Below are positions 27,397 through 35,205 of a stretch of 64,000 nucleotides of DNA, in pieces. Source of the DNA: Brevibacterium marinum (GTDB lineage Bacteria > Actinomycetota > Actinomycetes > Actinomycetales > Brevibacteriaceae). Position 1 is the stretch's first letter, and each line of letters begins with the position of its first letter. Position numbers and translations under genes: made by a program. The stretch is taken from NCBI RefSeq assembly GCF_011927955.1, contig NZ_JAATJN010000001.1, forward strand, positions 3,286,001 through 3,350,000. Direction: 5' to 3'. The notes beneath the pieces are model-generated. The model did no database searches and was not told where the DNA came from. It saw nothing but the letters and a program-made list of their open reading frames with translations.

Positions 27397-28881
27397 TTGC
27401 CTGCGTGATTCGACGAAGTCACTGGCCTGGGCGGTCAGTTCACGCAGGCGTTGCGGGTCGCTGGCTTCGACATTGAGTCTCACCAGGGGCTCCGTGTTCG
27501 ACTTGCGCAGGTTGATCCACCAGTCTTCGCCCTGGAGCCCGATGCCGTCGAGGTGTTCGACGGTGTTGGCTGGGAAGTCTCCGGCCGCGGCGACGAAGTC
27601 GGAGAGCACCGTGTCGGGGTCGGCGACGGTGAAGTTGATCTCGCCCGATTGGACGTAGAGGTCGTAGTCGGCGACAAGACGCGAGGCCGGTGCCCCGGTC
27701 GTCGACAGGGCGGCGATGAGATGGCAGGCGGCGAGCATGCCGGAGTCCGCACCGTAGAATTCGTCGAAGTAGAAATGGGCCGAATGTTCGCAGGCGAAGA
27801 TCGCTCCTTCTTCGCGCATCAGGGTCTTGATGCCCGAGTGCCCGACCTTCGAGCGCACCGCGCGTGCACCGGCCGCAGTGATCGCGGCCGCAACGCTGCG
27901 CGAGGTGATGAGGTTGTGGATGACCACGGGTTCGGCGACACCGGCGGACCTGGCGCGGGCGATCTCGCGTTCGGCGACGAGGGCGCCCACCGCGGAGGGC
28001 GACAGCGTCCGGCCCGCCTCATCGATGAAGAAGCACCGGTCGGCATCGCCGTCGAAGGCCAGCCCGAGGTCCGCGCCCTTCTCGACCACCGCGCGGGAGA
28101 CGTCGAGGAGGTTCTCCGGTTTGAGCGGGTTCGCCTCATGGTTGGGGAACGTGCCGTCGAGTTCGGTGAAGAGCCCGATCACGTCGAAGGGCACCTGCGA
28201 GAATCCGGCGGCGGTGCCGAAGACCTCACCGAGGAGCTTGCCGGCCATGCCGTTGCCGCAGTCGACGACGACCTTCAGGCCCGTGACCTCATCGACGTGC
28301 GTCAGCGTCCGGATGCGGTCGACGTAGCGTTCGCGCATGTCCGCGGCGGCACTCGAGTCGATGTCGACCACCGCTGCCGAAGCGTGCGAGGTCTCAGGGT
28401 CATCGGTGTGACTCGGCGCCCGCGGTGCCAGGTCCCTGATCCGCCCCAGGCCCGAGGCCAGGCTGACTCCGGCGGCGCGTGGGCCGCAGATCTTGATCCC
28501 GTTGTAGTCGGCGGGGTTGTGGCTGGCGGTGATCATTGCGCCGGGCAGTTCGAAGATCCCCGAGGCGAAGTACAGCTGGTCGGTCGAGCACAGGCCCAAG
28601 AGCATCGCGTGCGACCCGGCCGACTCGATGCCGGCGGCGAAGGCCCTGGCGAAACCCGGCGAACTGGGGCGCATATCGTGGCCGACGACCACCTCGGCGG
28701 TCGAATGGAGCTCAGACATGGTTCTGGCGGTGGCCCAGCCGAGGGCGAAGAGGACGTCATCGTGGAGCTGGTCGGGAATGCGACCGCGGATGTCGTAGGC
28801 GCCGACCGCCGGTGCGAGCGATGTCGTGCGGGCGGCGACGAGGGCGGGGCCCGGATCCGCCTCGGGGCCGGTGGCAGTCAT
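27394..28881 (-). CDS. phosphomannomutase/phosphoglucomutase
   Basis: 495 aa. An alpha-D-phosphohexomutase with the phosphoserine loop [15 protein letters not shown] (near 145), the metal loop [10 protein letters not shown] (near 275), the sugar-specificity region [12 protein letters not shown] (near 370) and the phosphate-binding loop [13 protein letters not shown] near the end. It converts mannose-6-phosphate to mannose-1-phosphate for GDP-mannose and mannosylated lipids, acting after ManA, which is in this window at 39061-40377. A short N-terminal tail (about 25 residues) precedes the core. The ATG at 28881 overlaps the DUF3499 stop by four bases. Confidence 0.93.
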   Translation of the reverse strand: MTATGPEADPGPALVAARTTSLAPAVGAYDIRGRIPDQLHDDVLFALGWATARTMSELHSTAEVVVGHDMRPSSPGFARAFAAGIESAGSHAMLLGLCSTDQLYFASGIFELPGAMITASHNPADYNGIKICGPRAAGVSLASGLGRIRDLAPRAPSHTDDPETSHASAAVVDIDSSAAADMRERYVDRIRTLTHVDEVTGLKVVVDCGNGMAGKLLGEVFGTAAGFSQVPFDVIGLFTELDGTFPNHEANPLKPENLLDVSRAVVEKGADLGLAFDGDADRCFFIDEAGRTLSPSAVGALVAEREIARARSAGVAEPVVIHNLITSRSVAAAITAAGARAVRSKVGHSGIKTLMREEGAIFACEHSAHFYFDEFYGADSGMLAACHLIAALSTTGAPASRLVADYDLYVQSGEINFTVADPDTVLSDFVAAAGDFPANTVEHLDGIGLQGEDWWINLRKSNTEPLVRLNVEASDPQRLRELTAQASDFVESRRQ

Positions 28882-29273
28882 GAATCGCCGATGATGCGCA
28901 GATGCCCGTGCTTGCGGCCCGGCATCGACCCATCGTGTCGCGTCTCGGTCGGAGACGCCCCCGATGACTCTCCGGCGCCGGTCCCTTCGTCCTGTCCGGG
29001 GCGTCCGGCGGCTTCCCGGACGGCGTCGGCGATGGCCAACAGGTCGTCGTGGGTGCGTTCCGGCGGTGCCTGTTCGCCTTCGATGCGGATGAGCTGCCAC
29101 CCCACAGGCGGGGTCAGCTTCGCGGCATGGTCGGCGCACAGGTCATGGGCGCCGGGCTCGGCGCGCTGCGACAGCGGTCCGATGACGACACAGGCGTCGG
29201 CGTGCACGTACGTCATGGTGGCTGCGGCACTGCCCGGGCAGCTGACTTTTGAACACAATCTCACGGCTGACAC
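28878..29273 (-). CDS. DUF3499 protein
   Basis: 131 aa from GTG at 29273. The DUF3499 core lies at the N-terminus: RLCSKVSCPGSAAATMTYVHADACVVIGPL, with Cys pairs that may bind metal, then HDLCADHAAKLTPPVGWQLIRI (read in pieces). The remaining 55 residues are disordered and Gly/Ser/Glu-rich. The family is restricted to actinobacteria and its function is unknown. The start is set by a TACAGT -10 element 8 nt upstream, with GGAGG also in the spacer; GTG at 29264 is the alternative. It is co-transcribed with pmm (ATGA overlap) and divergent from the metallopeptidase-like gene. Confidence 0.85.
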   Translation of the reverse strand: MSAVRLCSKVSCPGSAAATMTYVHADACVVIGPLSQRAEPGAHDLCADHAAKLTPPVGWQLIRIEGEQAPPERTHDDLLAIADAVREAAGRPGQDEGTGAGESSGASPTETRHDGSMPGRKHGHLRIIGDS

Positions 29274-29281
29274 AGTCCTCC

Positions 29282-29287
29282 ACTGTA
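29282..29287 (-). promoter_or_regulatory. -10 element TACAGT, leaderless start of DUF3499-pmm
   Basis: TACAGT ends 8 nt before the GTG at 29273. It forms one half of a divergent promoter pair with TACAAT at 29333. Confidence 0.5.
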
Positions 29288-29332
29288 CACGCGAGGAGGG
29301 TTCTAACCCGGCAGCCACGGCCGTTCGGGCAG

Positions 29333-29338
29333 TACAAT
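29333..29338 (+). promoter_or_regulatory. -10 element TACAAT, leaderless start of metallopeptidase-like gene
   Basis: TACAAT (5/6 to consensus) ends 8 nt before the ATG at 29347, with no ribosome-binding site between. No clear -35 is visible. Confidence 0.6.
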
Positions 29339-29346
29339 ATTGACTC

Positions 29347-29709
29347 ATGAGAACCAGGCGTCATCGCGATCGGCACGGCCGCGGTCTGCGGTCCCCGCTG
29401 TTCCTGGCCGATGTCCCGGCACGCCGCCGACGCTCGGAGAGCTTCGCCCGTGTCGCGGCCGAGGAGTTCGCCCGTTTCCGGTCCCAGGAGCCGACCCTGC
29501 TCGCCGAGGTGGTCCTCGCCATCGACGCGGTCCCGCCGGCGAGTTCCACGGAGCCCGCCTTCGGTCGGGTCTTCCCCGCGACCGCGCACAGGCTCACGCA
29601 CATCGTCCTCTACCGTCGCGTCATCGAGTCGCACAGCAGCAGCGATCAGAGGGATTCCCTCATCGCCGAGGTGGTCGCCGACCAGGTCGAGATCCTCCGC
29701 GGCGCCTGA
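29347..29709 (+). CDS. metallopeptidase-family (Rv3259-like) protein lacking HExxH
   Basis: 120 aa. It matches the small zincin-like family encoded beside DUF3499 in actinobacteria: a basic N-terminus (RRHRDRHGRGLRSPLF), then FARVAAEEFARF, a strand ending in VVLAIDAVPP, and HIVLYRRVIESHSSSDQRDS before the C-terminal helix. In relatives this last helix carries a residual metal-site motif of the HEVVVEQ type; here it reads LIAEVVADQVEIL, so even the first His is Ala. A protease activity is therefore doubtful. It is convergent with DUF5719, only 8 bp away. Family by context and pattern, function unknown. Confidence 0.75.
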   Translation: MRTRRHRDRHGRGLRSPLFLADVPARRRRSESFARVAAEEFARFRSQEPTLLAEVVLAIDAVPPASSTEPAFGRVFPATAHRLTHIVLYRRVIESHSSSDQRDSLIAEVVADQVEILRGA

Positions 29710-29717
29710 CCGGGCTC

Positions 29718-31175
29718 TCAGCCGAGTCGGATGTCGCGGTAGGCCACACCGGTCGGCGCCGGAGTCGGCTGGACCGCGGAGATCCCGGAGTCGGTGGTCA
29801 CCACATAGCTGGCGTGGACTCCGTCGGACTGGGACCCCGAGGCGTCGGCACCGCTGATGACGATCGCGCGGACCGCGTCCGGGGAGATCTCGGCCGGGCT
29901 GAATTCGGTGGTCCCGGTGGGGTTGAGATCGATCGCCTGCGGGTCGGTGAGCGAACCGTCGTCGAGCATGCCTCTCACCTGCACCTGTCCCTGCCCGGGT
30001 GAGAGGTAGAGCTTGCCGGTCCCGGTGCGCGGCAGAGCCATGACCTGAGAGTCGGCGAGGGTGTCGGTGGCATTGATGCTGCCGAAGTCCGCGCTGCCCT
30101 TCTCACCGTCTTGGCCGATGAAGGCGCTGGCTTGGATGTTCTGGTCCGAGTCGACGACGACGCTGGTGGCATCGAGGTCGCCGAGCTCGGCTTCGGCGAC
30201 TCCGTGGGCGACAACGGTCATCGATGAGCGGGGAATGTCGATCTCGCCGTCGGGTCCGTAGGCCTTGAGCGAGACTTCGGCCAGGTCGTCGCCCGGGTTG
30301 GCCACACGCAGGCGCGCGTCCTTGCCGTCGAGTCCCGTGACGACCTGCTGCGAATCGGCGTCGGCCCCGCTGGTAGCCAGGTCGATGCCCTTGGGGGTCA
30401 GACCGTCGAGCACGGTCTCCTGCACGGAGCCGGCCACGACTCCCCCTTCGGCGTTGACGTCGACGGCCAGCGCCTCGGCTCCGGAGGCCAGTCCCGCGAG
30501 GCGAATGGCCCGCTGCTGGCCGGCCTTGATGCTCACCTCCGTCGGCTCGCCGCGTTCACCGGAGGGGGTCATGACGGCGACCTGGGCTTGGACGGGGACA
30601 TCGCCGGGGTTGCTCAGCAGCAGCTGTGAGTTCGATCCGGCGGCTCCTGAGCCCGCGAGGATGCGAAAGCTGCTGGCAGCGGAACCGCAGGTCAGGGTCG
30701 CAAGTCCGGTGAGGTCGCCGGATGTGCCCTCGACGGTTTCGACGCCGGTCGTCAGCGCAGGTGCCCCGGGGCGGGCGAATCCGGTGATGAGTTTGGTCTT
30801 GTCGATCGGGTCGTCACCGGAGACGAAACCGTCGGAGCTGGAGTTGTCGAAGTTCGCGGATCCGCCCAGATCGGCGACCTGCAGCCTGGCGGCGGAGACC
30901 GAACCGTCGGCGGCGCTGATCGGGGCGGAGGCGGAGACGACGCGGGTGGACACGTTCGAGTCGTCGACGAACTCCGCGTCGGTGCCCTCGGCCTCGTCAT
31001 CGGTCAGGAGAGGTCCGGGGCAGATCGCGCGGGTGTCCGCCGTGGGCATCCGGATCTGTTCGGGGCTGCGGTCGAGTGTCCCCGGAGTCAGCGGGGTCAG
31101 GAAGGACGTCGTGGCCACGAGGACGCCCGGCACGGCTATCGCCGCGAACGTCACGATGCTGCGCAGGTGTCTCAT
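29718..31175 (-). CDS. DUF5719 secreted/membrane-anchored protein
   Basis: 485 aa. An N-terminal hydrophobic segment (about 5-25: LRSIVTFAAIAVPGVLVATT) exports or anchors it. The rest is extracytoplasmic and beta-rich, with repeated strand patterns such as QVVTGLDGKDARLRVANPGD and AALLLSNPGDVPVQAQVAV-type units characteristic of DUF5719. Its ATG overlaps the stop of the large glycosyltransferase (ATGA), so it is translated with it and probably works with it outside the membrane. There is no visible enzyme motif. The same gene pair is found beside whiB2 in other actinobacteria. Confidence 0.85.
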   Translation of the reverse strand: MRHLRSIVTFAAIAVPGVLVATTSFLTPLTPGTLDRSPEQIRMPTADTRAICPGPLLTDDEAEGTDAEFVDDSNVSTRVVSASAPISAADGSVSAARLQVADLGGSANFDNSSSDGFVSGDDPIDKTKLITGFARPGAPALTTGVETVEGTSGDLTGLATLTCGSAASSFRILAGSGAAGSNSQLLLSNPGDVPVQAQVAVMTPSGERGEPTEVSIKAGQQRAIRLAGLASGAEALAVDVNAEGGVVAGSVQETVLDGLTPKGIDLATSGADADSQQVVTGLDGKDARLRVANPGDDLAEVSLKAYGPDGEIDIPRSSMTVVAHGVAEAELGDLDATSVVVDSDQNIQASAFIGQDGEKGSADFGSINATDTLADSQVMALPRTGTGKLYLSPGQGQVQVRGMLDDGSLTDPQAIDLNPTGTTEFSPAEISPDAVRAIVISGADASGSQSDGVHASYVVTTDSGISAVQPTPAPTGVAYRDIRLG

Positions 31176-34100
31176 GGCTTCGACTCCTCTGACGTCGCAG
31201 GTGCGTCCTGTGCTGTGTGATCGGATTCTGACCGTGTTGCTGTCGCGGACCGTGTGCCTTGGCGCTGGGATCCGAAGGGAATCGCGACGATGACGGCCAG
31301 GAGCCCGAGGATCCAGCCGGTCACGACGCCCGGGGCGTACAGGTCGGAACCGTAGGTGAGCTCGACCTGTCCGCCGTTTGTGGGCAGGTCGAATTCGGAC
31401 GCCCATCCGAAGGCGCGCTCCTTCGGTTCGGGCAGGTCCTCGCCGTCGATGGCGGCGGTGATGTCGTCGGCGCTGTCGGCCACGATCAGGGTGCGGCCAT
31501 CGGCGCCGGGGGCCACCTCGGCGGTGGTGCCGTGCATCGGTGCGGTGCTCAGCGTGCCGTCGGGCTCGCGGACGAGGAACCGCCCGCTGTAGGGGGTGTC
31601 GACCTGCCACAGCCCACCCGATTCGGTCGGACCGACTTCGACGACTCCGTCGGCGGCGGCCACGGAGCTCGTCAGATTCTTCGCGTCCGCGTCGACGAGG
31701 ACGAAGTCCGCGCCGAGCTCACCGAGGATGGACCGCACGTCACCGGCGTCGTCGGCCGACAGCGCCGCCGCGGCCTGTGCGATGAGAGTCTGGTCCTCGC
31801 CGATGGGCAGCGGGCGCCGCTCCCATGGCCAGCCGCCCACGGCCTCGGCGGACCTGATCGTCGAGGTGCCGATGATCGTCCCGTCGGCGGAGGAGACGAG
31901 TCGGGCCCGGACTTCGCCGTCGACGACGTCGAGGCGCAGTGTGCGTGCCTGGGCGTCTCCGGCGGCGCGGTCGGCGGCCAGAGCCGGAACGCTGCCGTGT
32001 TCCTGCGTCTTCACGGTGTCGGCCGAGGTGGTGCTCGGTCCTGCCGAGACGACGATGAGTCCGATGGCGGCGACGGTGACGAGCCCGATCAGGACGCGCA
32101 TGGGCAGCCTCCGGGACCTCCCCGTTCGCCTCGTGGTGGTGTCGGCGCCGAGCGTGAGCAGCATGATCGCGCCGAGGCTGAGCAGGGTCAGGCCCGCGGC
32201 GGGGTAGGAGCCGATGAGGTGGAAGGGCCCGGTCTGGGCCGGGGTGAGGACCTGTGCGGTGGCGAGCAGGAGTCCGGCCAGGTAGAGGCCGACGGCCCAT
32301 GTCAGGCGGGCCAGTCCCAGGCGGGCTTCGATGAGTGTGAGGAACGCGAGGACGAGCATCGGCAGGACGAGGATCGGTGCCCACAGCTGCAGCAGTCCGG
32401 GGCTGATTCCGGTGACGCCGAGGCCGGACAGCAGCTCGGCCAGCCAGCTCATGTCGATCGGTGCGGGGAATCCGACCGCCAGGAGGTAGGTCTCGGGCGC
32501 GGGCGGGGTCAGTGTCTGGCCGGGCATGACGAAGATCGCTCCCGGCTCGGTCACGAGTCCGGCCAGCCACGGCCAGGCCAGGAAGAGCGTTGGGGCCAGC
32601 AGCCACAGATGGCGCGGGCCGCGGCCGGTCATCACGAGCACGATTGTCAGGATGATGCCCAGCGGCAGCAGCAGCGGTGTGCCCGAGATCAGGACGAACA
32701 GCAGCAGTCCTGCGGTCGCCGCCGCCGCAATCGATCCGGTGCGCAGGCTGCGACGCAGCGCGAGCACGAAGAGCGGAGCGGCGATCCAGACGAGGATGAC
32801 GCCGAGGCGACCGGTCGCCAGTGCGGTGACGAAGAGCGGGGCGGCGATCCACAGCAGTCCTGCCAGACCGCGGACCCATCTGCGCCTCACGAGCGTGCCG
32901 GCTGCGGCATAGGCGGAGATGATGGCGAGGATCGGTGCGCCCAGGATCAGCGCCCGGACCATGATGTCGACGTGACCCAGGAACGGCAGGCTGAGGATCG
33001 CGAGGACCAGCTGATAGGGGTCGGCGGGGACCGCGGCGCCGGTGGAGACGTCGAGGTTCTGGCTGAGCAGTCGTGCGAAGAGTTCGCCGGCCGAGACGTC
33101 CGTCGATCCCAGGGCCCCGCCGACGAGGTGGCCGGGGCCGAAGAGGCGGAAGGAGACGAAGCCGCTGAGTGCGGCGGCCGCGACGAGGAGGTAGGTCAGG
33201 GGGTTGTGGAAGACTCCGGAGCCGCCGGTGACCTCGAGCCGGGAGAAGGAGTCGATGGCCTCTTCCGTGTCACCGACCGGATTGAGTTCGGTTTCGCCGT
33301 TGTGCTCCGCCGCTGAGGCGCCTTCGGAGTGGGCACGGCGGGCCTCCTCGGCGGAGTTCATGCTCCGGCGCTGGATGGCGAGTTCTTCGGGGTCGGCGTA
33401 GAGCGCGGCCACATGGGAGTCCGTGCTTCGCTTGGCCCGGCGGCTGCGCCGGGCGTTGGCCCGCCTCAGTCGTGAGGTGGTCCGGGCGTCGGAGGCCAGG
33501 CCGAGCAGAGCCGTGAAGTACCAGGAGGCGGAGCGGACGTTGTTCGACAGCAGCCCGGCCAGGGTGTTCTTCAGCTGGGTGAGCAGGAGCAGGCAGAAGA
33601 GGCCGGCGAATCTCGGGCGGGCGAGGCTGAGCCGGTAGCGCTGTTCGGTCCGGATCTGTGACTTCGATCGCGGTGGCAGCGGCGACGAACCCAGCTGCGT
33701 CGCCGAGGCGGCGGAGATCGTGAGTTCGGCACCTGGGGCGAGGACGACTCGCCGGCCCAGGTCACGCAGCCTGCGGGAGTATTCGAGACCACGGTAGGCG
33801 ACGCCGAGGACGCGGGACGGTGCCCCGATCTTCTCGAGTTCGGCGGTGGCGATGAGCATGCCGGGCAGGTCGAGTCCCAGCGTCTCCGACTGACCGTCGC
33901 GCTGACCCTGGTCGATCTCCCCGTCCGCGACCGGGTTGAGCCTGGCCCCCGCCGAGGTTGTGGTGACACCGGCGGAGACGATGCGGTCCGAATGCATGAT
34001 CTTGGGTCCGACTGCGGCGATCGATTCGGTCGCGCCGATAGCGTCGAGCAGTTCCTCGAGGCATTCGGGTCCGGGACGCGAATCGGGGGTGAGGAACCAC

Positions 34101-34267
34101 AGATGGGTGCTGCCGGCCACCGCGGGAAGGGCGAGTGCCTCCGTGACGGCAAGACCCCCGAGATCCACGACCGGGATCTCGGGGTAGGTCCTGTTCAGAG
34201 CTGTTTCGAGCTCGACCCTGCTGCTGTCGTCGCCCGAGGCGACGACAACGGTGACGGCAGGCTTCAC
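31172..34267 (-). CDS. large membrane glycosyltransferase family 2-like protein
   Basis: 1031 aa. Residues 1-235 form a GT-A-like domain (VTVVVASGDDSSRVELETALN) followed by a first hydrophobic segment. A charged stretch (about 260-350) leads to a block of 10-12 membrane helices (about 355-740), and the C-terminal 270 residues form an extracytoplasmic domain with a final helix. At the usual acidic metal site the sequence reads LTPDSRPGPECL, so a canonical DxD triad is not obvious. It probably builds or exports an envelope glycan. It is coupled at both ends by ATGA overlaps: whiB2 upstream, DUF5719 downstream. Confidence 0.8.
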   Translation of the reverse strand: MKPAVTVVVASGDDSSRVELETALNRTYPEIPVVDLGGLAVTEALALPAVAGSTHLWFLTPDSRPGPECLEELLDAIGATESIAAVGPKIMHSDRIVSAGVTTTSAGARLNPVADGEIDQGQRDGQSETLGLDLPGMLIATAELEKIGAPSRVLGVAYRGLEYSRRLRDLGRRVVLAPGAELTISAASATQLGSSPLPPRSKSQIRTEQRYRLSLARPRFAGLFCLLLLTQLKNTLAGLLSNNVRSASWYFTALLGLASDARTTSRLRRANARRSRRAKRSTDSHVAALYADPEELAIQRRSMNSAEEARRAHSEGASAAEHNGETELNPVGDTEEAIDSFSRLEVTGGSGVFHNPLTYLLVAAAALSGFVSFRLFGPGHLVGGALGSTDVSAGELFARLLSQNLDVSTGAAVPADPYQLVLAILSLPFLGHVDIMVRALILGAPILAIISAYAAAGTLVRRRWVRGLAGLLWIAAPLFVTALATGRLGVILVWIAAPLFVLALRRSLRTGSIAAAATAGLLLFVLISGTPLLLPLGIILTIVLVMTGRGPRHLWLLAPTLFLAWPWLAGLVTEPGAIFVMPGQTLTPPAPETYLLAVGFPAPIDMSWLAELLSGLGVTGISPGLLQLWAPILVLPMLVLAFLTLIEARLGLARLTWAVGLYLAGLLLATAQVLTPAQTGPFHLIGSYPAAGLTLLSLGAIMLLTLGADTTTRRTGRSRRLPMRVLIGLVTVAAIGLIVVSAGPSTTSADTVKTQEHGSVPALAADRAAGDAQARTLRLDVVDGEVRARLVSSADGTIIGTSTIRSAEAVGGWPWERRPLPIGEDQTLIAQAAAALSADDAGDVRSILGELGADFVLVDADAKNLTSSVAAADGVVEVGPTESGGLWQVDTPYSGRFLVREPDGTLSTAPMHGTTAEVAPGADGRTLIVADSADDITAAIDGEDLPEPKERAFGWASEFDLPTNGGQVELTYGSDLYAPGVVTGWILGLLAVIVAIPFGSQRQGTRSATATRSESDHTAQDAPATSEESKP

Positions 34268-34704
34268 ACGACCCGTTTCTTGAGTCGACGGCGTTCACGT
34301 TCAGACATGCCGCCCCAGATTCCGAAGCGCTCGTCGTTCGCCAATGCGTATTCGAGGCAGTCCGAGCGCACGTCGCACGATGCGCAGACCCGTTTGGCCT
34401 CGCGAGTCGATCCGCCCTTCTCAGGGAAGAACGCCTCCGGGTCGGTCTGAGCGCACAGCGCTTGGTCCTGCCAGGACAGTTCGCCGTCCTCTGCGGCCCC
34501 GAGGAGCAGCGAGAGCGGCGAGACTGCGGAGTTGTCCGTGGGAAGCGGTGTCAGATCACTCGGATCGATCGCCAATGGATCCGGCAGAGTGTCCGGTGTT
34601 CGCGCCCCTGGTTCGACGAACCAGTCCTCGGCACTTCGAGAAGTGACTCCGGGCGCTGTGGAGAAGTCTTCCCTCTCCTGCCTTTTGCTCTGTGCGCTTT
34701 GCAC
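34264..34704 (-). CDS. whiB2: WhiB-family iron-sulfur regulator (WhiB2/WhmD-like)
   Basis: 146 aa from GTG at 34704, which has AGGGGG 6 nt upstream; an in-frame ATG at 34740 is the alternative. The four cluster-binding Cys are in ALCAQTDPEAFF and KRVCASCDVRSDC (C...CxxC-x5-C), followed by the GIWGGMSERERRRLKKR turn and basic tail typical of WhiB proteins. WhiB2/WhmD is required for septation in mycobacteria, acting with WhiA. The long disordered N-terminus (about 70 residues) is less conserved. It heads a coupled transcript with the glycosyltransferase and DUF5719. A strong promoter lies about 190 nt upstream. Confidence 0.93.
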   Translation of the reverse strand: MQSAQSKRQEREDFSTAPGVTSRSAEDWFVEPGARTPDTLPDPLAIDPSDLTPLPTDNSAVSPLSLLLGAAEDGELSWQDQALCAQTDPEAFFPEKGGSTREAKRVCASCDVRSDCLEYALANDERFGIWGGMSERERRRLKKRVV

Positions 34705-34898
34705 GGTTTCCCCCTTTCTCACGCTCAGCCCATCTACCACTGCGAGCTCGTCTTCCGGTACCGTTCGAGGAGTGTCCCGGTCTCGATGAGACCGGCTCCT
34801 CGGGGTGGTCCCGGCGCCGAAGCTCGTGCTGACGGTATCAGCGTGGCGGATGCTCGAATCCGTGGATTCGCGCTGAGTGCGTTCCCCTATAAGTATAA

Positions 34899-34928
34899 AT
34901 TACACGCGTGTCATTACCGCCCCGTCAA
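34899..34928 (-). promoter_or_regulatory. whiB2 promoter with a GACAC palindrome in the spacer
   Basis: On the minus strand TTGACG (34928-34923) and TGTAAT (34904-34899) are spaced by 18 bp. The spacer and -10 contain the perfect palindrome ACACGCGTGT (34902-34911), with GACAC on the minus strand at 34912-34908, the core recognised by WhiA in Streptomyces. The expected leader is about 185 nt. Confidence 0.55.
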
Positions 34929-35094
34929 GCCCTTGTGGAGTACCGCAGAAGGTGCCTGAGGGTTATTCGAACACACCTTCACATACACACGCGCCGAGAA
35001 CACCACATGTAGCGACCACTATTTGGGACGGACACAACCTGTGGTAGGCAGCTGAGCATTTCTGGAGAATTTCGAAATCATTCGCCGTCGGTGG
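34929..35094. other. intergenic region between whiB2 and cofE promoters
   Basis: No gene is apparent between the whiB2 -35 element and the promoter of the short ORF at 35107. The stretch contains AT-rich patches (for example around 34955-35000) and may hold upstream control sites for either side. Confidence 0.4.
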
Positions 35095-35100
35095 GATTAT
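35095..35100 (+). promoter_or_regulatory. candidate -10 (GATTAT) before the cofE upstream ORF
   Basis: GATTAT (4/6) ends 6 nt before the ATG at 35107, with the spacer GGAGGC, the same spacer seen before accD. Confidence 0.4.
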
Positions 35101-35106
35101 GGAGGC

Positions 35107-35205
35107 ATGAGAGTCGAATCACTCACGATCGCTGCCCGTTCGCCCCACCGCCGGCCTGATCTCGGGCGCCGCGGGTGCTCGAGTCCGATGCGGCATCGAT
35201 CATGA
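35107..35205 (+). CDS. short leaderless upstream ORF coupled to cofE
   Basis: 32 codons starting MRVESLTIAARSPHRRPDLG and ending SPMRHRS. The start lies 6 nt after a -10-like element, with GGAGG one base from the ATG. Its TGA (35203-35205) overlaps the cofE ATG (35202) as ATGA, and cofE itself has no ribosome-binding site, so ribosomes finishing this ORF could restart on cofE. The peptide is Arg-rich with no recognised domain. It may be a purely regulatory ORF. The call rests on position, not homology. Confidence 0.5.
   Translation: MRVESLTIAARSPHRRPDLGRRGCSSPMRHRS

Noticed and set aside
27451..29343. A 630-codon open frame opposite pmm and DUF3499
   Set aside because: It is antisense to conserved domains and shows no motif or ribosome-binding site.
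31259..33316. A 685-codon open frame opposite the glycosyltransferase
   Set aside because: Composition is Gly/Asp/Glu/Gln-rich with no fold; it is the complement of the membrane-helix coding frame.
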